Assembly (NCBI GenBank): GCA_009746045.1
Contig: RPFO01000041.1
Location: 6,465,302 to 6,529,301, forward strand
Direction of reading: 5' to 3'
Origin: Mesostigma viride
Lineage: Eukaryota; Streptophyta; Mesostigmatophyceae; Mesostigmatales; Mesostigmataceae
Length of the DNA: 64,000 nucleotides
Below the pieces are notes generated by a model. The model did no database searches. It was not told where the DNA came from and was given only the letters and a program-made list of their open reading frames with translations. Positions 54,519-64,000 of this stretch are shown piece by piece. The position numbers and the translations under genes are program-made. Every line of letters begins with the position of its first letter. The stretch's first letter is position 1.

Positions 54519-54661
54519 ATGGGAGGTGCCGTGAGTTCTTTGTTCGGTGTGACCGATAAGGCCTCGGTTGCTACTGCTAATGCCCTTCAAGAGGCCGTGA
54601 AGAAAACCGGAATCATCCGAACCAATGGGACAATGATCCCTACGTTCGCTTTGTGTCCCAA
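54519..54661 (+). pseudogene. 5' part of a viral gene cut by a 3.8-kb insertion
   Basis: ATG 54519 is preceded by ATTATATACGAG. About 47 codons (MGGAVSSLFGVTDKASVA...) read on until the foreign element begins. The MG start with SS at positions 6-7 could be myristoylated. The segment at 58436-58690 in the far flank is a candidate continuation; the joint cannot be fixed because no target duplication is clear. Confidence 0.45.
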
Positions 54662-55124
54662 TGTCCAGGAAAAGGCCTCAATTGAGGCCTTTTTTATATT
54701 GGGTGTTGCATGTAGCCAAACAAACTTTATTCCAAATATGAGCATAGGACATCCATTATTATGATTGTTTTGGGGTTCCCAGCACTTAACATCAGTCATA
54801 CAGCCCCAATACCTATTTAATTATGATTTTATAAAACAGGGTGTTGCTGCGGCGGCACCATGAACACAACATGACCATAGATACATGCATAAAAAAGGCA
54901 ATAGTGCTCAGTTCCCTATGCATCTAACGTGTCTTACGGGTCTTGCGAGGCTTTCCCGTGACCCGGTAAGCATGGCAAGGCATGGCATGCTCCCCAAGGG
55001 ACCACACACACACACTTGCACGGCCGGGGCTGTCGCGAAGCACTGCAGGCAGTAATAGCCTGCCATGGGTATTGCACGTAACTACGAAGAATCCACAGCC
55101 TCTATTGCAACCACGCACAAGGAT

Positions 55125-57085
55125 TCGGGGTTCTTTGAACGGAGTTTCTTCTATACGTGAATGCGGGAACAAGAGGCCGCTGGATGAGCAGCTTATAGGT
55201 CGCAGTGTTTACTCGTAGCTGTTTGGCTAGAGCTTTTGTGATTAGTAGATGCAATATAGTGCATGGTTGAAAAATGAATTAAATAAAATGTGCGTTCCGC
55301 GCTTGGGTTGATTATACCCGGGCGGAACGGGGCGTGAGGTGCAGTGCCCCTGAAAAGAACAACCTACGCATTATTTAATACTAGCCGTGCAGATTCGGGA
55401 TATTCTACCCCCGGTCTGTACGGTTAGCGTCTTACTAGCATCCACTAAACATAAGGGTTTAATGACGTCAGTTAGCTAGGGATAAGGGAGGTTTTGCGAC
55501 TAAAAGCCGCTCTGGCTGGTTTTGTCGGCCTCTTTCTTTGCTCGTTGTCGTTGCGGCGGCAGCCGCAGCTATGGGTGCTGCGGAGCAAAATCCCAAAAGC
55601 ACTGGTTGCACTGGCCACTTGGCCAGTGGTGAGACTTCCAGTTGTTAACCGGCCAGGCGTAGTTCCTCGCCCGGTTAACTAAAAGAAAAGAAAAAGATTA
55701 CCTCCGGTCCGCACCTTTTCCCCAGCTTGGGGTCTTTGGTGGGCCGGATGCCGTGACAGGTGCTCAACTGTCGCTTGGTCGGCCCAGTGCGCGAGCTGGT
55801 GCTCCGTACCTGGGGATGCTTGCACCCCGGGTTGGAGCCGGATGGCTGGCACTGGCGACCCGTGTCTCGGTCCGCGGCCTGCGGCTTTTTCTTCGGAAAT
55901 TGCTGCTGGCCAGCAAACTTTGCAATTGCCTTCCGCCGAGGGGGGGTGGTTGGGGCTGGGGACGGCGATGGGAAAAGCGTCTAAGCTAGAAATTTTTTCC
56001 CCACGCATAGAAACCTCGGGGGGAATGCGGTCTTGGCTGAACGGACTCTCGTTCAGCCAGGTGCCTGGGGCTGTGGCCTCGGGCATCCGGGCTGGCGGGG
56101 CCTGGGCTAGGTCCACGTTTTTTCTCGAAGCACCCCGGGTCTATGGGGAGACGGCCATAGCGGTACCGACTCGGGGCCCCGAGAGGGGTTATGATAGGCT
56201 GGCCGTGCGCAATCGCAGTGCAAATGCGCTGGGCCTTTTTGGGCCTGGCCATGCATCCACAGCCGCCGGGCACACGCCTCCCGATGTGGGGGGCTCCCGT
56301 TTTGCGGCAGGGCGGTCACTTGTGACAACGAGCAAGGTGGAGTGCGGCTTCAAGGGAAAGCCAGGGCGGGGGTGATTGGGCAACGTACTTCATGAAGGGC
56401 CTTGAACGGCGTGCCTCCGGGCATGTCAATTAGTGTCACATGTATGCTTCCACTTATTGTTTTAATGAAGATGCTGGTTTTTGTGGGAGCTACGTGGGAC
56501 ATGAATCGGGGTTCTTTGAACGGAGTTTCTTCTATACGTGAATGCGGGAACAAGAGGCCGCTGGATGAGCGGCTTATAGGTCGCAGTGTTTACTCGTAGC
56601 TGTTTGGCTAGAGCTTTTGTGATTAGTAGATGCAATATAGTGCATGGTTGAAAAATGAATTAAATAAAATGTGCGTTCCGCGCTTGGGTTGATTATACCC
56701 GGGCGGAACGGGGCGTGAGGTGCAGTGCCCCTGAAAAGAACAACCTACGCATTATTTAATACTAGCCGTGCAGATTCGGGATATTCTACCCCCGGTCTGT
56801 ACGGTTAGCGTCTTACTAGCATCCACTAAACATAAGGGTTTAATGACGTCAGTTAGCTAGGGATAAGGGAGGTTTTGCGACTAAAAGCCGCTCTGGCTGG
56901 TTTTGTCGGCCTCTTTCTTTGCTCCCCACCCACCCACCCTTGTCTTGGTTGCCTCTAGGGCAACGTACTTCATGAAGGGCCTTGAACGGCGTGCCTCCGG
57001 GCATGTCAATTAGTGTCACATGTATGCTTCCACTTATTGTTTTAATGAAGATGCTGGTTTTTGTGGGAGCTACGTGGGACATGAA
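55125..57085 (+). mobile_element. Non-autonomous split-direct-repeat retroelement, copy 2
   Basis: Nearly identical to 37553-39512 along its whole length; I noticed only about half a dozen base differences. It has the same A1-interior-B1-A2-B2 order, with A2 starting near 56508 and B copies near 56377 and 56963. The flanks GGAT on the left and TCGACG on the right differ from copy 1, so it is an independent integration. Such similarity between copies at different sites means very recent movement. Confidence 0.82.
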
Positions 57086-58385
57086 TCGACGTTCTCCAGC
57101 TGCTCGTCGTTCATCATGTCCCTTGCGCTCATATTATCATGACAGATGTGAACTGCCAAGCACTTACCTTCGCTCACCAAGCACCTATACCTATGCACTT
57201 ATGATATTTTCTAACAAGGTGTTGCTGTTAAGATAGCACATGAACAGCATGGCAAGATAGAAGAGCATGAATGGACACTCATACCCAGTTCTCGGACCTC
57301 TAACCCATTTCTTGGCACTTGCAAGGCTTGCCTGTGACATGAGCAACGCAGCAGGAAATATCATGCTTCTTACAGAATTAACAGAAAGCACACACGCTTA
57401 CACAACGGGCCCCATCCGCAGAGCGCAGCACTACCTAATAACCTGCCTTGAAGTCACACCGGCCAGGTGCCGGTAAACAACAAAAAACTGGCAGCGTTGC
57501 AAACCAAATGATGATATAAACCTTCTCCCACCTGGATGCACTCAACTTTCACACGCATCGACACATGGCATCATGAAGCGCGCACTAACGCGGGCAGTGG
57601 AGGTGGCTGCGACAGGAACGCTGGTCAAACTCGACTTTCTTAAGGTCTCCGGGACCAGCGCAGGCCGCTCCTCCTGCCGGACAGTAGCTCCATGCATCGT
57701 TCATTGACGCATGAAAACGGCTGCCAACGCCCGGGCCAGCGCTGCTTGCGTATGAGCGCTGCCATAGCCGGGCGCGCGCGCGTTCTCGCTGTCCGCAACC
57801 CAGTTTTTCCTACCTAAAAACACCCCTTCTCTACCTACGGATACACGCCAGAAGGCTCGAATATAACCAGCGCCCCTTTAGTCACGGCTGCCCCAACATA
57901 CCCCCCCGCCGTTCCGCCAGTCTCCTTCCCAGCATATCGAAGCACCGGCCTGCTGGTAGGCGCACTATCAACGCAATCTACGCCCCATCTGAATTTCACT
58001 AACCTGGCATTCAGCACACAAATAACGACCCCACGATTTTATAAATCGTCTTTCGACACATCTAGCGGTCGGGCTAGCTTCAGGGATAATTTATCTGCCC
58101 AACGCGCTCCATACTGCTCGAAATGATGCACGGACGTGGCCATACGGTCTATTTTACTCGAGGCCGCCATGGTCGTGCATTCGTGAAAATTCATCATCCC
58201 ATTGCACGAAAGTGGCCAAAATAGGTACTTTTCCACCTCACGTATTTTCCAGTAACCGTCGACCCCTGTCGACCCCAACGGGTCAGGACGCTCAGCACAT
58301 ATACCAGATTCGCGCCACTGGGGCCGGACGACCCATAGGACCGGTCCTTCCCGCCAAAATTACCGTCCCCAGGTGACCTTGGTGA
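57086..58385. other. Cellular-looking sequence inside the 3.8-kb element
   Basis: About 1.3 kb without a recognised gene. Short frames only, with no repeats beyond those at the edge. Confidence 0.45.
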
Positions 58386-58444
58386 AAAAGGCCTCAATTG
58401 AGCCAAAAGGCCTCAATTGAGGCCTCTGGACACTGAGACATTTG

Positions 58445-58690
58445 ATGTTGAGCGCTTTACTTGGATACAATACCGTGGTTAGCTCGGTGGCTTTGTTCAA
58501 TACATTGAACAAAGACGACAATAAAGCAATGCGTTACGGAACCCTTGCCTTATCTATTGTTTTTGGCATCGTTGTTACGGTTGTAGATTATGTCGACCAC
58601 GAAGGGCTAAGCCTTCGTCACCCCCGCCCCGTGTTCCTGAGACGCATGCAGAACTTCCGATTCCACCCGATCATCTCCAGCAACACGTGA
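58445..58690 (+). CDS. Membrane protein, possibly the 3' part of an interrupted gene
   Basis: 82 codons from ATG 58445 with two hydrophobic segments (MLSALLGYNTVVSSVALF and TLALSIVFGIVVTVVDYV). The frame is open leftwards to the element boundary at 58433, so it may continue the gene begun at 54519. The end overlaps the convergent gene by about 70 bases. Confidence 0.45.
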   Translation: MLSALLGYNTVVSSVALFNTLNKDDNKAMRYGTLALSIVFGIVVTVVDYVDHEGLSLRHPRPVFLRRMQNFRFHPIISSNT

Positions 58691-58851
58691 AGGACGGCAG
58701 CCGAGGCCGCCACCTGCACGAGGATGCCGGTGTGAGTCATCGCCCTCTCCTCGTCGTGCTGCATGTGTATCGAGTGGACCACCGTCATGATCCCTGCCAT
58801 AGCCGCGGCCACCACCAACGCCTCCACGAGCACAACGCCAAACTGAGACAT
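58618..58851 (-). CDS. Small membrane protein
   Basis: 77 residues dominated by hydrophobic segments (VVLVEALVVAAAMAGIMTVV and ILVQVAASAAVLHVLLEMI) joined by a His/Met-rich charged loop. The short basic C terminus contains one cysteine. No family is recognised. Size and layout suit a minor virion membrane protein. Confidence 0.5.
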   Translation of the reverse strand: MSQFGVVLVEALVVAAAMAGIMTVVHSIHMQHDEERAMTHTGILVQVAASAAVLHVLLEMIGWNRKFCMRLRNTGRG

Positions 58852-58879
58852 TTATCATTGTCTTTGAAAATAACGACAT

Positions 58880-59392
58880 TCAAGGCATCACGAACGATCG
58901 CCTCACGCGGGCGATGTCCCCCGTGGACAGCTGCATTTTACACAGATCGTACAAGGACCGAGCTTTCGCGGAACGAGCGCGTTCTGCGCACGCTCGTGCC
59001 AACTCGCTCGCCTCTGCGCGTCTCTGCCCGTCCGCCACCATACGACACAAGGCAAAAACGTCGATGTCGTCCACCATCTCAAAGTATCGATCCCCGCGGT
59101 CGTACATGCGGACGATTTCTCCCAACATCTCGGCGTCTCCCGACACGAGAACTCTCGTCGCGAGATTGGCGAAATCGTCCACGGTTATCCCGGCGGAACG
59201 AGCGAAATGTCTCAGCACGCACTTACACCCGGTCCGCACGTCCACGCCGACTTCTTCACACGCCGCCTTGAAACCTTCAAACTTCCTCATGCCGCGAAGG
59301 AAACTCACCTCGCATCTGCGACACACCCCGTGGACGTAGGATTCGTCACAACACCGCGACATGGCTCGAGAACAGTAGACACAAGGGCGCAT
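58880..59392 (-). CDS. Cysteine-rich hypothetical protein
   Basis: 170 residues. The N terminus has CVYCSRAMSRCC and CRRCEVS, which look like a zinc-binding module of the RING or ribbon type. The rest is helical and arginine/alanine-rich. It lies 28 bases upstream of the small membrane protein on the same strand and is divergent from the coiled-coil gene. The family is not recognised. Confidence 0.5.
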   Translation of the reverse strand: MRPCVYCSRAMSRCCDESYVHGVCRRCEVSFLRGMRKFEGFKAACEEVGVDVRTGCKCVLRHFARSAGITVDDFANLATRVLVSGDAEMLGEIVRMYDRGDRYFEMVDDIDVFALCRMVADGQRRAEASELARACAERARSAKARSLYDLCKMQLSTGDIARVRRSFVMP

Positions 59393-59430
59393 TCCATCGA
59401 CGCAATAATGTTAGGAGAATAGTGTATGGC

Positions 59431-62400
59431 ATGGACGCGTACCTCCTTTTTCGTCCGTCGATAGACGTATCTTTGCAAGGTGTCGTGTCGGGTTTGCAGG
59501 CGTACGATCCGTGGTTGAATTCGTCCAAACCGCCCCACGAGTTCGTTTCGGAACCTGGTCCCGCTTCCCCGGGGCCGTCGGATGGGGGTGGCGGTTGGGG
59601 AATCCCAGGTCCGAGCGGACTCGTAAAATCCATAGGTAACGCATTCTCGTACCTTTTTTCGAAACCCGAGTTGGGGGAGGCGCGAGACGCGGCGACAAAG
59701 GAGTTTGTGAACGAAGAGGTCGAATCTCTTCAACAACAACTAGAGTTGATCCGTAATGAACATAAAACGGCGCTCCAAAAAATGAAGGAAGAGAACGAAC
59801 GTCAAATCAAACAACTCAAAGCCTTTCACAAAATCGAGCTAGATGACATGAACATCGATAAGGCGCTGGATGAAGAAAAAGCAGCACTCGCATATCGTGT
59901 GGAGGATCTGCAGAAACAACTGAAGGCGATGGAAACTCCGGATAGTAAAGATATCGTAGCAAGCAAACCGTACAAAGCCCTTCAGACAATAGAACAGAGT
60001 ACACGAGAAAAACTCAAACAACTAGAGGAGTTTATCTCACAAAAACAAAACGTGGTGACGTCTCCCGAATTCCTAGAACTAGAACGTATTGAACAAGAAA
60101 CCCGTAAGAAACTTACCGACGCGTCGGCTTCATTAGAGTCCGCAAAAAAGGATCAGGCTGCCGCAGCACAATTGATGGGAGATGCAATGGAAAAACGCAA
60201 ACAAATCGTCGCTGCAATTCAAAACCCCGAAACGCTTTGGAACACAGGCGCCGTTGAATCTATGATAGCCGATCTCGAGAAACTGGTCAACGACGACAAC
60301 TCGAAACTCGTAGAATCGCTGAACATCCAGAACTGGAAAGGTCACGTACAGGATGATGCAAACGTCCTTCGGCTTATGCTTTTCGTCGCCAGAAACAACG
60401 CCGACATGGTCACTGAGACACTCACGAAGTTAGAAAATGAAAGAAGAGAACATAAGAGTTTAATAACTGCGAATAAAACCCTCGAACAAAATCTACTCGA
60501 TGCAGACAAGGACCATCAAAATGCTTTGGAACTTGCGTTGCTCGCTCGCAAACAGGAGCAACAAAGGCTAGAAGAAGGACTCTTGCTCGCGAACGAAGAA
60601 AAACTCCGACTCCTAGACTAGAGGAGACTAAAGAGCAGGCCGATCGAAACATCAAAGAAGCAAAAGCCGACCTCCAACGACTCAGCGAGGAACATCAAGA
60701 CCAACTCAATGCCGAGATAGAACGCCTGAATAAGGCGAATTTGTCCACAGAGGAACTTCAAATGCAAATTAAAGACCTTCTTGATTATTTTTTTCGCATC
60801 GAGGCGTCGACAAGAGCTGTCGATGCCCTCCTGAATGAATTTCTCTCATCGGGAATCGATTACGAGCATCCAGACGTCGCAAAGCGCGCAAACGATGTCG
60901 CGGAAGTCATCGAGGACATAAAAAAAGACTTCTTGTCGGAAAAGCTTGATAGATACCCTATCGGACAGGCGTTCCTCGACGGGCAGTTGCAACTTATGCG
61001 AGAAATCCAAAGTGCAGCAAATACTCTCCAAACTACTAGCGCTAAACTTTTGAAGTTGGAGACTGAGAACGATGCAATGCGTTCACAAATGCGTGAAAAT
61101 GAGGAATTCGCGGCGAAAAAGGAAAAAGACTTTCAAGATCGACTCGCCGCAGGAGAGCTTGAGCGACAAACCATCCGTACTCAAATGGACGAACTCGACT
61201 CGACCCTGAAACAAGAGATCGCAACCAGACAAGCGCTCGAGCTAGAGAAAACGCGTTTAAACGAACGAATCACAGAACTCGGCACACAACAAGGATCTCG
61301 TGGACAGAAACTGAACAAGAATGAAAAGAAAGAGCTGGAAAGTTTACGATCAAGACAATCAGACCTTGAAGCGGAACTTGGCGCACAGAAGACGATCGTG
61401 GAGCGGTTGCGTGAAGAGAAACACAAGTTACAACTAAAACAGGAGGAGGATGAAAAAAACATTAAGGAACTTTCTGGCGAGTCTGAGGGAAAGCAGGCCT
61501 TGATCGACAGATTAAATGGACAACTCGCAACGACAATGACAGAGATGGAGGGTATTCACGCAACACTCACACAACAGAACGCGGATTTAGAACAACAAAA
61601 AGAACTCGTAGCCAAGTTGAACGCGCAGTTAAAAAAACTCGATCACGAGAAAACGACAACGTCACAAGAGTTATTTGAAACCATAGCGAATTATAGAGAT
61701 CTCCATAACGCATACACGAATTATACCAAAACAAACGGAGACCTGGCAGCCTTGGCGCACGCTGACTTAGTCAGGGTATTTCCCAACGTTTCGTTAGGTG
61801 GAGGGCTTAATGGACCTCCCATAAAGGCGACATCTGTGTACCACTCGCTAACATCGGCTTACGATGAAAAGATAAAACAACTCCAGGCAGAACTTGCAGC
61901 GAAAAACATAGAGATTTCTCGAAACGAAAAGAAACTCGATGAAGCTCGTGATCAATTAAAGGATGCGAGTCAAACGAATACATCATTGAAAAAACGCGAA
62001 GAAGAAACCGCACAGATGGCGAAACGCATCCAAGAACTCGAGAAGCAAGCCGCTCGGTTAAAGAGTGACATCAGGTTGGTCCAAGAAATGCCCCCGGATG
62101 CTGTGAGGAACTTGCTGAAGGAAAAATCTGAACTGACTTCAAAAGTATCGTTTCTCGACGCGAGTTTACAATCCGCGACTGCAGAAAAGAAAACACTTGA
62201 GTCAAATATTGAGACTCTGACCAAGTCAGCGACGGAGCAAGATCAAGAAATCCAGGCTCTTCTTTATCAATTAAGGAAAAGCAAAGGGCACGAAAGTGAG
62301 TTACAAGCAAAACTAAATAAAGCTTTAGAAGATTTCAAAGATGCGCAAGGCATGATCGAGTTGAAGGATAACAACCTCGACCAGTACGCCGCTGGACATA

Positions 62401-63335
62401 CCAAATTACAAGAGAAAGTGAATTTAACAAGCGATGCGTTGGCAAAAGAGAAAGAGGCCCGTGAACAGTTGGAAGGCGAGTTAGCATCGGCACGATCACA
62501 ACTCGGCCAGACGGTCGCGGCTGCTAGAGAAGCATCAGATTCATTAGCCGAGCGTAAGAAAGAAATAGAAAATTTGCAAAGTCTCATCGCCACCGAAAAG
62601 CAATCACGGGACGTCGAAAAAAGCGAGCTTTCAGGGAAAGTAAGTGGCCTGATGAGCAAGGTGTCTGAGTTGGAGCGCGCGTTGGCAGGTCGAGACGCCG
62701 CGTGGAAAGAAACTGTTGCCAAGTACGACGACGAAAAACAAGAGGCACAAGAGGTCTACCGCCAAGCTGTCGAGGAGTCTGTTAGACTCGCTGAAGCGTC
62801 CAAAACAGCATGGGGTGAGGAACGCGAGGAGCTCTTATCACGCGCTGATGACGCGTCAGGTCGCGCGTTGGCACTGCGTTCCATGCTTATAAGGTCGATT
62901 CAAAAGGCGGGGAAACGATACGCGCAACAGGCCGCGGAACACGAAAGCGACCGCAAGAAGTTGCTCGAGCAGTTACATGCGGCTGTGGCTCAAGTACCGC
63001 GCCTAGAACAAGCTCTAACACTCGCGCGAAAGGCCTCATCCGGTAAGAGTTTAATACGCGCAACCTCGCGGCTAAGAGAAGACCTCAAGTGGGAACGCTC
63101 GAAAGCGAACGTTCTAACCACGCGGAATGATGAATTAGAGAAGATAAACAAACGACTTAGAAACGCCCTCGAAACACAGAAAGACTGGGAGGAGGCAAGT
63201 AGGTTCCTCCGAACATCCAACTCTCAGGCGGGTCGATCGAATAACAAGCGACCAAGGTGGGACTTCGACGATCCTAGCGACGATCCTAGCGACTTGGCAT
63301 CTATCGTCGAAGGCGTGACCGCTATGGCGTCTTAA
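59431..63335 (+). pseudogene. Very long coiled-coil protein, one frameshift
   Basis: From ATG 59431 (MDAYLLFRPSID) to about 60615, then one frame over to 63335. Together about 1,300 residues. A short Gly/Pro-rich head is followed by almost continuous heptads rich in E, K, Q, L and A, with a non-coil break around residues 760-800 (FPNVSLGGGLNGPP). The C terminus is basic (NKRPRWDFDD). It is SMC- or myosin-tail-like in composition but has no ATPase head. It may be a structural tegument or tether. Codon and base use is more A-rich than in neighbouring viral genes. Convergent with the cysteine desulfurase. Confidence 0.65.
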
Positions 63336-64000
63336 GGTCGAGGGCCGCGAGAAGCGTTCTCAGGTCTTCCTCGGTCGTCCTGTTGCTCATCCCGATCCGC
63401 ACGGTCCCGCGTTCGAGTTTCCGCGGCAGCCCGATGGCCTGCAGCGTCTCGCTCCTCTTCAGAAGGTGGCACGCGGACCCCGTGGACACGGCGATGCCCT
63501 TCTTCGCTAGTCTCTTCACGAGCGCCCGAGAACTTCGGACGGGCAACGCGACCGAGACGAGGTTCGGCAATGCCTTCGCGGGCAGTTTGGGACCGTGAAC
63601 CACGCCTCCCATCTGCACGAGTCTCCCCACAAGCGCCCGCCGCATCTTCCGCAACCTCGCGACGTCCGCCGTGCCCCTGTGACAGTTGAGCTTCACGGCC
63701 TCCGCCAGGGCGCATATCAGCGGGGGCGACTCCGTCCCTGGCCGCACGGCCCGCTCCTGCCCGCCCCCCCACGTCAGCGGGGACAGACACGACGGGTCTT
63801 TCCGCAACACGAGGGCGCCCACGCCTTTCACGGAATGGATCTTGTGGCCCGATAAGACGTAACTGTCCAGCGCTTTCACTCCCCGGATCCTGAACTTGCC
63901 CGCCGCCTGCGTCGTGTCCGAGTGGAAGTGCACGTGCCTGCCAATGACCTTGCGTATCGCCGACAGGTCCTGCAGCGTGCCGATCTCGTTGTTGGCGTAC
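63322..64000 (-). CDS. NifS-like cysteine desulfurase (class V aminotransferase), N terminus beyond the window
   Basis: The frame is open to the window edge, giving 225 residues of the C-terminal two thirds. It starts in YANNEIGTLQDL and has HSDTTQAAGK, the PLP-binding lysine in SGHKIHSVKGVGAL, GGGQERAVRPGTES, and the active-site cysteine in STGSACHLL. Residue order is as in IscS/NifS enzymes, which take sulfur from cysteine for Fe-S clusters or tRNA thiolation. NifS-like genes occur in several large DNA viruses. Its presence with a Rieske Fe-S protein in the same window is notable. The GC content is high and the frame is unbroken in this window. Confidence 0.88.
   Translation of the reverse strand, partial: YANNEIGTLQDLSAIRKVIGRHVHFHSDTTQAAGKFRIRGVKALDSYVLSGHKIHSVKGVGALVLRKDPSCLSPLTWGGGQERAVRPGTESPPLICALAEAVKLNCHRGTADVARLRKMRRALVGRLVQMGGVVHGPKLPAKALPNLVSVALPVRSSRALVKRLAKKGIAVSTGSACHLLKRSETLQAIGLPRKLERGTVRIGMSNRTTEEDLRTLLAALDLKTP

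Larger units (their letters stand above)
54662..58432. mobile_element. 3.8-kb element with palindromic inverted ends
   Basis: TGTCCAG at 54662 and its complement CTGGACA ending at 58432 bound it. Directly inside each end lies the palindrome GGCCTCAATTGAGGCC (54674 onward; twice near 58389-58424, once truncated). I see no clear target duplication and no transposase; the remaining interior is cellular-looking. It contains the second copy of the 1.96-kb retroelement (55125-57085) and separates blocks of compact viral genes. The class is uncertain. Confidence 0.55.

Overview
The window reads as a stretch of a nucleocytoplasmic large DNA virus genome (Nucleocytoviricota) that sits in, or passed through, a eukaryotic nucleus and is being taken apart by transposons. 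Viral hallmark genes are clear: an A32-type packaging ATPase, four paralogous double-jelly-roll major capsid proteins (MCPs), PCNA, a VLTF3-like late transcription factor, and a NifS-like cysteine desulfurase cut by the window edge. Accessory genes include a JAMM-type metalloprotease, a Rieske protein, a J-domain protein, a staphylococcal-nuclease-like protein, a LysM protein and a coiled-coil protein of about 1,300 residues. The genes are dense, on both strands and free of introns. Many carry one to three frameshifts, and five or six are cut by mobile elements, which suggests an endogenised, decaying viral element. Sequencing error at homopolymers could explain some of the frameshifts. The retroelement types (tyrosine-recombinase elements with split direct repeats, as in chlorophyte TOC3/Kangaroo-type elements) fit an algal host, but that is inference.

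Layout. 113-5301: viral genes, several frameshifted, ending with the packaging ATPase. 5509-16476: the MCP cluster (three minus, one plus). MCP2 carries a large concanavalin/laminin-G-like insertion, and MCP3 is split by a gag-only LTR retroelement (10248-13174). 16498-33844: one viral LysM gene split by a 15.7-kb element (17176-32852) with 53-bp inverted ends beginning CACTA, a 2-bp TG target duplication and subterminal repeats. This large element holds cellular-looking DNA: a spliced gene remnant, microsatellites, tandem repeats, retroposon tails and a nested 5.5-kb tyrosine-recombinase retrotransposon. 33889-45467: viral replication, transcription and accessory genes, with a 1.96-kb non-autonomous element inside one of them. 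45468-52633: a second tyrosine-recombinase retrotransposon inside a viral gene, itself cut by a 1.77-kb terminal-inverted-repeat element. 52676-54661 and 58433-64000: more viral genes, separated by a 3.8-kb element with palindromic ends in which a second copy of the 1.96-kb element is nested.

The ATPase, MCPs and LysM protein would serve virion assembly. PCNA and VLTF3 would serve replication and late transcription. The insertions can be ordered by nesting: virus first, then the large elements, then the copies nested inside them.
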